This document shows, one piece after another, positions 1 to 8,149 of a stretch of DNA of 21,117 nt. How positions within the stretch are numbered: the first letter of the stretch is position 1; every line of letters starts with the position of its first letter. A program made the translations under genes and the position numbers. The notes beneath the pieces were generated by a model. It searched no databases, was not told the DNA's origin, and saw nothing but the letters and a program-made list of their open reading frames with translations. The DNA comes from Botryllus schlosseri (lineage: Eukaryota > Chordata > Ascidiacea > Stolidobranchia > Styelidae): positions 1 through 21,117 of the forward strand of contig ATSW01000221.1 in NCBI GenBank assembly GCA_000444245.1. Reading direction: 5' to 3'.

Positions 1-2
1 AT

Positions 3-868
3 CAGTGTTGGGATGACTCGAGTCATGACTTGACTCGAGTCACTTTTTCGTATGACTTGACTTGACTCGAGTCACTTCGCCAAAATGACTCGACTTGGCG
101 CATCAGAAATGTGGATTGACTCGTGACTCGGAGCAAAATTCACGAGTCAATTTCAAGTCATCAAGTAATCGGCGTCGATAAAAATCACTGTATCTTGCGT
201 GGTTGGATTTTTAGCGAAATGCTGGTGTAACCCGTGAGAGCGACCAATCAATCAATAATCGTGCGTTTTACTGAGCCTCCATTGTTCTCTCACAAATAAA
301 TTGACCGCAAACGAAGTGATCGAAACTTACAGCTTACGTTGTCGTAAACTAGTATAGTAAAGTAATTTAATAGCAAAATGTCTATTTCTCTTCTCACCTT
401 AACAAAAGATATTGCTAGATTGAAATTAACTTCGAATATACTTAATATAGTCCTCAACCACTGGCGCAGGCTCGAATTGTATCATATCAATTTGTAAATG
501 GGCTATGTACTGCATGTTAATATTCATTTCTTTATTCTCTAATTTTGCTGGTAACTATAAACTGAGGCTGTAGGTATATGTGAGCGATGCAGCGCCTTTT
601 TGCCTGCATATTTAACTCTATATTCGTTCATTGGTTCAGAATCAATGACCACTCAAACTGTATATCAGCCAGCTAGTAAAACGCAATGACGTAATAATTC
701 CTAATACTTCAAATAGCCAACTTGACTTGAATTGTGACTTGACTCGAGTCACCTCCAAGAATCGAGTGACTTGACTCGACTCGAGTCACCTTCGAAAATC
801 GATTGACTTGACTTGACTCGAGTCAAAATGTGCAATGACTCGAAGGTAGTGACTTGATCCCAACACTG
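3..868. mobile_element. hAT-like non-autonomous element with TGACTCGAGTCA arrays
   Basis: CAGTGTTGGGAT at 3-14 is the exact inverse of ATCCCAACACTG at 857-868. Just inside both ends are clusters of TGACTCGAGTCA and relatives (15-150 and 720-855). The middle has no coding capacity that I can see. The right flank is ttgtgaat; only its last two bases can be compared with positions 1-2 (at), and they agree with an 8-bp target duplication. The CAG...CTG ends are typical of hAT transposons. Confidence 0.75.
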
Positions 869-869
869 T

Positions 870-1800
870 TGTGAATCAAATGAAACAAATAGGTTGACAT
901 GGTGTTACGCTCAACGTACCGCAATATCCCAACTGAAGCAAGACTGCGTAGTGCGTAACTCATACCGTATCAAGAAGCGCATGATGAAAAATTGTGATGT
1001 AGACACCATTGTCAGAATGAAGCAACACGGTTAGTCGCCAGCAGTGTACGACTGTACGTACAACTTCAGTGTTGTCAGCCAACAACTGCTGCTGTTGAAC
1101 GTTTTTTCTGCATTCTCGGCAAGCTACTTAGTAAGAACGGACATTTTCTACCCGAGAATGTAGGAAAGTATCTTTTGATGTACTACAAAACTTCCCAATT
1201 ATTTCTACCATAATACGTCATGTGACTACTGGAATTCTTCATGGGGCCAGGTTTTTTCGTGTAAATATATGTCAGTTTTTGAGTCAAAAAATGTTTTTTC
1301 AGGCTAAACTACTTCGTAAGGACAGACAGTTCGAACCAGAAATGATGATAAGTAGTAGGCCTACATTATGTGGGAAAACACCTAATTTGCATACGTTAGG
1401 TCAAAATCTGGTCAAAATCAAGTTTTCAAGGTAAAAAATGTCAAAATTTTGATTTTTAGGTCAAAATCTTCCGTTTTTTATGGTAAAAAAATTGCAATAT
1501 TTATAACTAATCAATTCACCTTTTCATTCCATACCACGTAATAATTCTGGCTAGGAAAAATCAAGTACCCAAGTAATTCAATTCTGAATCGACTATCATT
1601 CACATTCATTATGTCACGACAGTATGAATGACGTGGAAAGTTTAAATATTTTATACAGCCACAAAGAGTGTAATGCCAGATTTACATCACATTAGAGAAA
1701 ATCTGGTTTATTTTCGACAATACCTACTTTATTAAACTCTGTGACAATGCCGAGGGTTGATCGCGGCTCCACAGAAATGTTATTCCCACTAACGCGAGTA
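870..1800. other. Non-coding stretch, no recognised feature
   Basis: No exon of the SLC10A7 3' half and no complete element was found. A short run of three loosely repeated ggtcaaaatc units lies at about 1400-1470. Otherwise the sequence looks like ordinary AT-rich intron. Confidence 0.5.
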
Positions 1801-1802
1801 GT

Positions 1803-2298
1803 GGGGTTGTTCAAAAATAAGTTATTATACGGATTCCTGGGATTCACTGAATAAATTGTTAGGTCGCCGAAGAAATTCTGCACGGCAAATTTGGCACGAT
1901 TTCAACCGGTAGAGTTTGAAAATTTTTAATTTCTTATAAAATGACCCGTGTAATTGTTGAGTTGTCTATAAAAACGATTTAAGACAAAATCAATGCAATT
2001 CTAACCCGTAGAAACGAATAAAAATCCGAATCCAAAATTTCAGACTGCAATAACTTCGCTTCTACCGGTTGGAAGTGAGCGAAAAATTGGTAACCACCAT
2101 TTTTTACACAATTTAACACTTTCATGAGATTGATAATAAAATTTGAAATTTTTTCAAATATATGTATAATAAATTTTATTCAAAATATTCAAACTCTTGT
2201 GCGTTCACATCGACCAGTTGGAATCGAGCCAAATTTGACGTGCAGTGTTGTTTCAGGCTACCCAACAATTTAATCACTGAGCCCCAGGAATCCAACAC
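1803..2298. repeat. Palindromic (foldback) element, diverged copy
   Basis: The ends are inverted copies: ggattcctgggattcactga with an attgttaggt segment on the left, and tacccaacaatttaatcactg with ccccaggaatcc on the right. Between them are several inverted copies of an ACCGGTTGGAAT-like module with AACTTCGCTTCTACC. It belongs to the same family as copies at about 3899-4400, 15251-15535, 16861-17337 and 18705-19222. Confidence 0.6.
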
Positions 2299-2529
2299 TA
2301 ATGTGTAGCTTTGTAATTCATGTTTCAGATGCTGCGAGCAATAGAGAGTCCACAGTGGAAAATAGTATCGTTGATAAATTAAATCTTGGTGGTAAGGTGC
2401 GCATAATTTCAGTATTCTAATTCGGAAGCATCTCTCATTATTCGACTCGAAGGAGACTCTAATCATAGTGCTCACTCCGAGTTATAATGTGAGGTCTTGG
2501 AATACACACCGTGCCAACAAAGAACTCAC

Positions 2530-2695
2530 CTACAATAGCAGTTGACACCAGGCTATATCTGTCCATGTCCATCGCTGTATTGGAAAATGTGTCGCAGAAT
2601 GTTGTGTATATGATAAGTAGAAGGCAGCAACTGCCAAAGGTTCCGAACGGAGGCTTTGTTCTGTCCAGCCATTCTTTAACGAAACGTCTTGCTAT
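2530..2695 (-). CDS. SLC10A7: SLC10A7 exon 6
   Basis: Fifty-five residues in phase 0 plus one base. [20 protein letters not shown] matches human IVRRYIKDWLERKKPPFG, and [15 protein letters not shown] matches [15 protein letters not shown]. It ends [12 protein letters not shown] at donor GTAG/gtgagt. The acceptor is ttgtcag. The intron before it (2696-4448) holds a SINE, a B-box-like relic and a foldback element. Confidence 0.96.
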
Positions 2696-5600
2696 CTGAC
2701 AAGAAGATGATGTAGCTGTGTATCTCGTTCAGCATCATCACCATGAAACCATTAGAGAGAGAGAGAAGGGGGTATTCGGTTTTGCCTACACCATCGAGAT
2801 GCGACACAACCCCATCTACTCTGCACCCCCGTTTTTTTTCCTCCATGCTACCCGTGGATGCTGAGCGCCTACCAGTTTTCGATTCTCTGGTCTGACCCAG
2901 CCGGGGATCGAACCCACGACCTACCGATCAAGTAGCCGAACGCATCACCATTACACTATCCTCAAAAAGTAAAGAATTGTGCGACAATCAATTTTGTTGA
3001 TGGCATAATAACATTTTACGGAACACCCTATATAATAATATAATATATCTTTGGAGTATATCAAGCTGGTTTCGGATTCGTACAATGGAGGTAGTGCTTC
3101 ATTGGAGAGTCTTGGAAATGCTATTTCTACTTGAACCGCCTCTGGTCACGACAAAGAATGTGCTGAATACCTATTATGTTTCAATACATCAATGCGAATG
3201 TGTGTTAGCTATATATCGATGCTAACAAAACAAGGAAGTCTCTGACGGGATACACACTCGATTATGCAAGATTGGTAAACAATATGATGAGTAAATCATA
3301 TCACTGGGTCATTCGTCGAAATAATAAGTAAATGGTGAACCGTTTTATAATTTTCAAAGAGGGCAATAAACTCTTCTAGAAATTGTCACTACTGTGTTCT
3401 TTCGAGTGGAGGCGAACTAATTTGCAGAATCTGTGTCAGAAGACATTGTGATGCTTTAGTGGATCACAATCAAATAGATGCTGGACACTGTNATCTATAT
3501 AATTACCTTNTCTTGCAAAATGAAATTGATCAATNAACAGGTTTACGCGTTTGCAAACGGCACAAAATCAATGCCAGAGACNTATAGTGTCACTTCCACT
3601 TGCAAGCATTTGCTATTATTGATTTCAAGAGAACCTTGGAAATACAGAACTTGAGTGTACAGTTGAATGGTATATGCATATTGAAAACTTTTATCAAAAT
3701 CTGCCTACGGGACCAATTTTGTGCAAACAGGAGTTCGTATATGATCTAAAAATAGTAAATCGAGCTCAAGCCATACATGACAGCCACAGATCTGTTCGCC
3801 TTGATTAGTCAAATTTCCATGCTGGTGAAAACATATTTTGTGATACGATTGTTGATATATGACGTTATTTTGAATACTCTACTAGTTCCTTGCAAATAAC
3901 AAAAAATTTGAAAATTTTCTGTTCACCCCATGAAAGTGTTAGGTTGTCTATAGAAACGATGTTCACCAAATTTGGTTCAATTCCAACCAGCGGAAGCAGA
4001 GTTATCGCCGTCGAAGAATTTGGATTATGAATAAAATAGTATTTACGGTGACCAATTCTTTAATTAATTATTATAGTGGTGCCCACCGTAAATACTATTT
4101 TATTCAAATCCAAATTTTTCGACGGCAATAACTCCGCTTATACTGGTTGGAATTCAACCAAATTTGGTGAACATCGTTTCTATAGACATCCTAACACTTT
4201 CAAGGGTGAACAGAAAATTTTAAAATTTTTTGTTATTTATTTTTATACAATAAATAGAAACTTTCTTCTCCTGTAGCAATGCGGCTACTGGTTGGAATTG
4301 AACCAAATTTGGTGTGTAGGCTTAAATTAGGTAACCTGACAATTTTATCAAGTAGCCAGTGGGATTTGAGAAAAATAGTCATTTTTGAAGAGCCATACTA
4401 AACATAATCTCTCCCCAATAGAAATAGTACATTAGAATATCATGTTACCTGGCCCAATATAATTGGTAGTACGACCGTAGAGAATAGAGTCAGAAATATA
4501 TTTAAAAACGGAAGAGCAGTCGAAACTCCAATCTGAAAAAATAACACGCCAGTTCAAAATGCCTCGGAATGATTTGTATATTTTGTGTACTCACAAATAG
4601 TAGAAGTAGTAAAGGCGTGACTGTGATCCCCAAAAAGCTTCCGAGGGCAGAATTGAAAATGGCCGCCGCTTCATTCCCGCCGATAGACTTTGTGATGATG
4701 ACTGCCGACGACACTGGCGGTGGCATGCAACCCACCACTTGCAACCTATATGTATAAAATTGACATAATCTGGTTCCACAGGGACGGTACTGTTTAATTG
4801 TATACAAACTATTATAGTCGGTTTCTCATTTACAAGATTAAGGACAGAGGCGGCCAAATTACTTGAGCAGAAACAGTGATTTACAGACGTGTCAAAGCTA
4901 CTTCTTGTGGAAGTACAAAGTGAAGCTCTGAAGAGTAGTCAAGTAGCCTAAGTAGTTTTAAAAAGTAGCCTAGTTGTGGTCTGTGAGTCACATAATTTCA
5001 GCGGTTAAACAGGAGTTTCTAATTTCCGAAATTGAAATTGAAAAAGAATTTTGAATGACTATTTATTTAAGTGACTGATTGCATCTGCCCATTAGGCCTA
5101 TATCTTGTGAGCCTTGTCGAAATCAAAGATATATCGATGAAGAAGTCATCTAAAAAATTATAGGATATGCTTTCAAGCATTTTTCAAGAGCCACAGCGAG
5201 TAGCGAGGGAGAGAGAAAAAAAGATGGTTCATCATCGAAAAAAAATTCAGACATGCATTCAAACTACAGATGAAACAGAAGGATTGAACGATATAATATG
5301 TAAAATGATAGATGTACACTGAGGCTAGAGTAGTGATTAGTGAACATATCATGCGAAAGGAAATAAGCAGGCTAGCCAAGCTCTAATGCATACCCTTTCA
5401 GCAGCCATTCGTTGATCTCTGCGAGTGCCAAAATTTTCAGCAAGAGGAACACAAAACAAGGTATAAAGCCCAATGTGAAAAACTGTATGAATGCATGTAG
5501 CTTCACCTGAAGAATAAGAATGTCGGTCCATGAATTACATACCATATCTAACATATATTTGAGTCAGACTTATACATACTACCAATCCTGTTAGTTTAGG

Positions 5601-6195
5601 GCTAAATAACTACTAGTTTTTTGAATAGTTCCAGTTCTTGTCAAGGATTTTTAAAAGAGATTAGTTCTACTTGAACTTTTTGAAAAATGAGTAGTTCTAG
5701 TACACATTTAAAAAAAATATGTTGCTGAACAACTCGAAAATACGAGTTGTTGTATGGTTTGAATCGTGATAGGCTAGTTCTAGTTGCAAGTTCTGATTTC
5801 TGAAAAGTATTTAGTTTTAGATTTGCGTAATTTAAAAAACCAGTAGTTTGTACAAGTCCGATTTGGGTATGCAGATGACAAGGACGTACTTGTTTAACTG
5901 CACTTGCAAGTTCTTCAGCTTTGAGAGAGAGGCCACTGTTGAAGAAGATCAGGAACACCGCAATATACTTTACTGTGATTTCAGGCTTCAAGGGTCCTGG
6001 ATGAAATCAGAAATATCCATATAAAATAATGGATACGAACCTATATCATTTCTAGAATAAGTTTGGCTCGGCCGGTTGGCCCTAATTGACAATCTTACCT
6101 CCTTTTCTTCCCAAGGCCGGATATAGCTTTGCAGATGCGATAACAACAACAATCCCAATAAGAAACCAATTTCGGGTTATCCGTTCAAGAAGCAT
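2530..6195 (-). CDS. SLC10A7: SLC10A7-like membrane protein gene, exons 1-6, 3' end outside window
   Basis: This is an orthologue of human SLC10A7, a multi-pass protein of the sodium/bile-acid cotransporter family. Human SLC10A7 is not known to carry bile acids; it acts in the secretory pathway and plasma membrane, limits store-operated calcium entry and affects glycosaminoglycan synthesis. Six exons join in phase: 6099-6195, 5890-5996, 5394-5506, 4595-4745, 4449-4532 and 2530-2695. They give about 239 of some 340 residues, with about seven hydrophobic segments. Diagnostic motifs are [49 protein letters not shown] and [11 protein letters not shown]. No disruption was seen. The last exons, with the CSTHKSLTLGIPM region, were not found in 1-2529 and should lie beyond the left edge. 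Confidence 0.95.
2754..2963 (-). mobile_element. tRNA-derived SINE
   Basis: On the minus strand the head has an RNA polymerase III A box (TAGTGTAATGG, 2948-2958) and B box (GGTTCGATCCC, 2904-2914) at tRNA spacing. A four-pair anticodon-like stem is present, but the acceptor ends do not pair, so it is not a functional tRNA. An unrelated body follows, with an A-rich/G-rich stretch and a CT-repeat tail at about 2754-2766. It lies in the intron before SLC10A7 exon 6. Confidence 0.75.
3365..3640 (+). pseudogene. B-box-like zinc-finger relic
   Basis: One frame reads [20 protein letters not shown] then [17 protein letters not shown]. Cys and His spacing (C-x2-C-x9-C-x2-C-x4-C-x5-H) resembles a B-box 1 zinc finger of TRIM proteins. 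About 30 residues on, VCKRHK resembles the start of a second B-box, but a stop follows soon after. Four ambiguous bases lie in this stretch. No start, stop or splice sites define a gene, so it may be a fossil exon or chance. Confidence 0.3.
3800..3898 (+). repeat. Dispersed repeat, three copies in window
   Basis: The segment containing CATGCTGGTG, TTTTGTGATACGATTGTTGA and CTCTACTAGTT recurs at about 6946-7055 in the same orientation and at about 19247-19345 inverted. The copies are clearly related but diverged. No termini were identified, so it could be part of a larger element. Confidence 0.65.
3899..4404. repeat. Foldback element, large near-perfect palindrome
   Basis: The left arm (about 3899-4035) is repeated inverted at about 4080-4235 around a short AT-rich centre. 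Shared landmarks are CACCAAATTTGGTTCAATTCC, CCGTCGAA and GTAAATACTATTTTAT. To the right (4258-4400) an outer segment continues that matches, inverted, the left outer segment of the copy at 18705-19222. The left outer segment is missing here. No coding capacity is seen. Confidence 0.8.
4449..4532 (-). CDS. SLC10A7: SLC10A7 exon 5
   Basis: Twenty-eight residues in phase 0: [18 protein letters not shown] then [10 protein letters not shown]. Human has VPFTSIFSQLFMTVVVPLI then IGQ at the equivalent point. This is a further membrane segment. The acceptor is tttcag and the donor is CAG/gtaaca. Confidence 0.94.
4595..4745 (-). CDS. SLC10A7: SLC10A7 exon 4, most conserved segment
   Basis: One base completes Gly and 50 residues follow: [40 protein letters not shown] and [10 protein letters not shown]. 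Human is nearly identical ([32 protein letters not shown]). This is a signature of the SLC10A7 branch of the bile-acid-transporter fold. The acceptor is catatag and the donor is TTT/gtgagt. The following intron is only 62 bases. Confidence 0.97.
4746..5393. other. SLC10A7 intron 3, no recognised feature
   Basis: This intron holds short degenerate runs of aagtag (about 4900-4980) and otherwise plain AT-rich sequence. No exon or element was recognised. Confidence 0.5.
5394..5506 (-). CDS. SLC10A7: SLC10A7 exon 3
   Basis: Thirty-seven residues run from [20 protein letters not shown] to [11 protein letters not shown], plus two bases of Gly. Human has LKLHLFIQIFTLAF and [10 protein letters not shown]. 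This is the third membrane segment. The acceptor is cttcag and the donor is AAAGG/gtatgc. Confidence 0.95.
5890..5996 (-). CDS. SLC10A7: SLC10A7 exon 2
   Basis: Two bases complete Gly, then 35 residues from [20 protein letters not shown] to [15 protein letters not shown]. Human reads [19 protein letters not shown] and NSGLSLKTEEL. This is the second membrane segment and the conserved N-S-G-L-S loop. The acceptor is tccag and the donor is AAACAA/gtacgt in phase 0. Confidence 0.96.
6099..6195 (-). CDS. SLC10A7: SLC10A7 exon 1 with start codon
   Basis: The exon reads [20 protein letters not shown] then [12 protein letters not shown], plus one base. Human begins [20 protein letters not shown] then AGAKLEPSIGVNG, so the start codon and first membrane segment line up exactly. 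The donor is GGAG/gtaaga, a strong consensus. The start context is CGGAATGC. A short upstream reading frame overlaps the start (see findings). Confidence 0.95.
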
Positions 6196-6211
6196 TCCGT
6201 TGCATATGCAT
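6185..6211 (-). promoter_or_regulatory. Possible upstream ORF overlapping the SLC10A7 start
   Basis: ATGCATATGCAACGGAATGC runs into the SLC10A7 start. The upstream ATGs are in another frame and reach TGA after eight or six codons, ten bases past the real start. If the mRNA leader reaches this far, the small frame could reduce translation. The transcription start is not visible, so this is conditional. Confidence 0.3.
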
Positions 6212-6589
6212 ATAGCACCTAGGCTATTAGTACGATATTAGCAAAGTGTTACCGATGGTATCAAGGCGATACTTCAGCTTAGATACGTTCCTGATAACTC
6301 AATAACTCTAGTGATACAAATTTATTCGAACCTCACATTGTAGTTGGAGATGCTCTATCTAAATCAAGATTTGCGATCTCCGATTCATATAATTCCGATC
6401 AAAACCTACCAACCGAAATACTTTCTCGTTGTCTAATTTCTCATCTCTGTTTTGTTGTGTTGATTCAAGCTCCGCGCCACGTTTCCTGTGCGCATCAGTA
6501 ATCACTATCATAATCCATTCGCATTTTCATCAGGCAGGAAGTATATAAAAATAGGGTTAGAGTCAGACATGAGGCGAGTGAACCATTAT

Positions 6590-6780
6590 TCAGGATTCCA
6601 TTAATTTTGGTAATTAATATTGAAGGGAAACCGTCCTCTTAATATCACGTTGTCCTCAATTTGAGTTGAAAGAGTGAACAACACGTCGGCAGCGCCATTC
6701 TCTTCAGTAAGCCACCGTATTCGAACTGCAGCTAAAAAAATCACGAATTGTATCATTCCAATTCCACTCCATCATATTTC
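6590..6780 (+). repeat. Diverged copy of the 14.4 kb foldback family
   Basis: CTTCAG, GCCACCGTA and CTGCAG occur in the same order and spacing as in the left arm at 14417-14480, preceded by a related tcctcaatttgag stretch. The inverted partner arm is not evident, so this is a partial or one-armed copy. Confidence 0.45.
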
Positions 6781-6899
6781 TGGGGTATCAAGGTCACGCG
6801 TCACCGCTTCTTAACCCTTTGCCTACTAATCGTTACTAAACTGCCTCGATTACTTCAGAATATCGGCTGACGACTGTCCAAAATTCTTTCTCCTTTTGT

Positions 6900-7055
6900 T
6901 GACAGAGTTCGTGTACCACCTAAAAATACTACATTGAACGCTTCTCATTCGAAATTTCATGCTGGTGACGTCATATTTTGTGATACGATTGTTGATATAC
7001 AATGTTCTTTCCAATTCTCTACTAGTTGCTGACGATTACCCCTGACGAGTGTCAG
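6900..7055 (+). repeat. Second copy of the dispersed repeat
   Basis: Matches 3800-3898 in the same orientation, and matches 19247-19345 inverted over a longer stretch that includes GCTGACGATTACCCCTGACG. Function and full limits are unknown. Confidence 0.65.
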
Positions 7056-7840
7056 CCCAAAATATTTGAGTTCATTTCAATATGAATATACTATTCAATT
7101 GTAAATTGAAGATCTGCATCTCCAAGAGTCTGTTGTAACAAAGTTTATCAACACCTCTTCCCTGAAGCTGTGTCAATCTGCAGGCGTACCCTGTCTTTAT
7201 TGTTTGAAATAACCTGAGGCTTCACCATACACCAGATTGCGAACAGTATTAAGACAGACAGACACCGTGGCTACGAGCACTGTATTACGTGATAAGACAT
7301 ATTACAAAATAGAAAAGCTTCACACAGACCACGCTAAAACTGCATATGAGAGCAAAATCGGACGGATACAGTCCTGTGCATGCAATACAAAAACGATGAA
7401 AATCAGAAACATCAATGGCTACATTAAAATGATTGCTGGAATTTGTTCACACCAAATAATATCGAACCCAGGTAGCGGAAAAGCCTGATATAAAAAGAAC
7501 CACACCAAGTAGCGGAACTATCACTGCTGAAAGAAACGCTAATTTCAGCGAAAGGCACTACTAAAATAATCTACGCTACATTAATCACTCGGTTACTGAA
7601 ATGATTGGATATACGAAACAACAGCGACTACATATCAAATGCATCATGATTAGAGCCCAACCGATTATTATTATTATCGGATCATTATTGATATCATGAC
7701 GTAGCACAGAAATATCGCTCAGTTGTTGGAGGTATAAAAATCGGAAATTTTTCTGGTAATAGGTAGTCAGAGAACCATAATCTGTGAATCTCAATCTATT
7801 TCTTACAGCCTATAGGTGTCCAGATGCAGCTTTTCTAGAT

Positions 7841-7846
7841 TTTAAT
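7841..7846 (-). promoter_or_regulatory. Possible poly(A) signal ATTAAA of transglutaminase
   Basis: ATTAAA, a common variant hexamer, lies on the minus strand about 165 bases after the transglutaminase stop codon. It is the first candidate downstream. Such hexamers arise by chance in AT-rich DNA, so this is a weak call. Confidence 0.35.
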
Positions 7847-8011
7847 GCCCAAGTATGGCAAGCTGTTTCGATAAAGTTTTGGAAACGCGCCTCAAACTAG
7901 ATGCCACGTCTTTTGAATATCGGCCGCATATATCATGGTTATCTGTAAAAATCCAATATCGGTCTGACTCTAACCGTGAGCACACTACATCAAAACTCTC
8001 CGACAAGCGTT

Positions 8012-8149
8012 CTAGGTCGACACGTTCAAAATCACACTGCCCTGCACGCCGTTCAGTATGGTGGAAGCGTAACCGGCGATGATCATTCTGGTACCGAATC
8101 TCTTTGGTACAACCGTGATGGTCTTGGAAAACTTGGCTTTGGCTCCGAT
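8012..8149 (-). CDS. TGM: Transglutaminase last coding exon, stop codon
   Basis: This exon encodes 45 residues then TAG. The sequence from [20 protein letters not shown] through [17 protein letters not shown] to VILNVST has the usual end of barrel 2, as in human TGM1 (PVRPGPRQLIASLDS then LSQVHGVIQVDV). The acceptor is gtaacag in phase 0. The protein ends close to where most transglutaminases end, so the C-terminus appears complete. Confidence 0.94.
   Translation of the reverse strand: MGAKAKFSKTITVVPKRFGTRMIIAGYASTILNGVQGSVILNVST

Larger units (their letters stand above)
6196..8011. other. Spacer between transglutaminase and SLC10A7
   Basis: No protein-coding exon was recognised on either strand here. 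The spacer should hold the transglutaminase 3' UTR at its right end and the SLC10A7 promoter at its left end. No clear TATA box stands upstream of the SLC10A7 start on the minus strand. Repeats related to those at 14360-14790 (about 6590-6780) and 19247-19345 (about 6900-7050) occupy part of it. Confidence 0.6.

Noticed and set aside
1-870. CRISPR array or satellite from the repeated TGACTCGAGTCA units
   Set aside because: Units are irregularly spaced and degenerate, with no uniform spacers, and are bounded by inverted transposon ends in an animal genome.
2893-2963. Functional tRNA gene on the minus strand
   Set aside because: The A and B boxes are good, but the acceptor stem does not pair and the T stem is imperfect. 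A SINE body follows directly.
6540-6550. TATA box (tatataaaaat) on the plus strand
   Set aside because: No plus-strand gene follows, and SLC10A7 reads the other way.
7237-7488. 83-codon open frame on the plus strand
   Set aside because: No recognisable domain, no splice or family support, and composition like the surrounding spacer.
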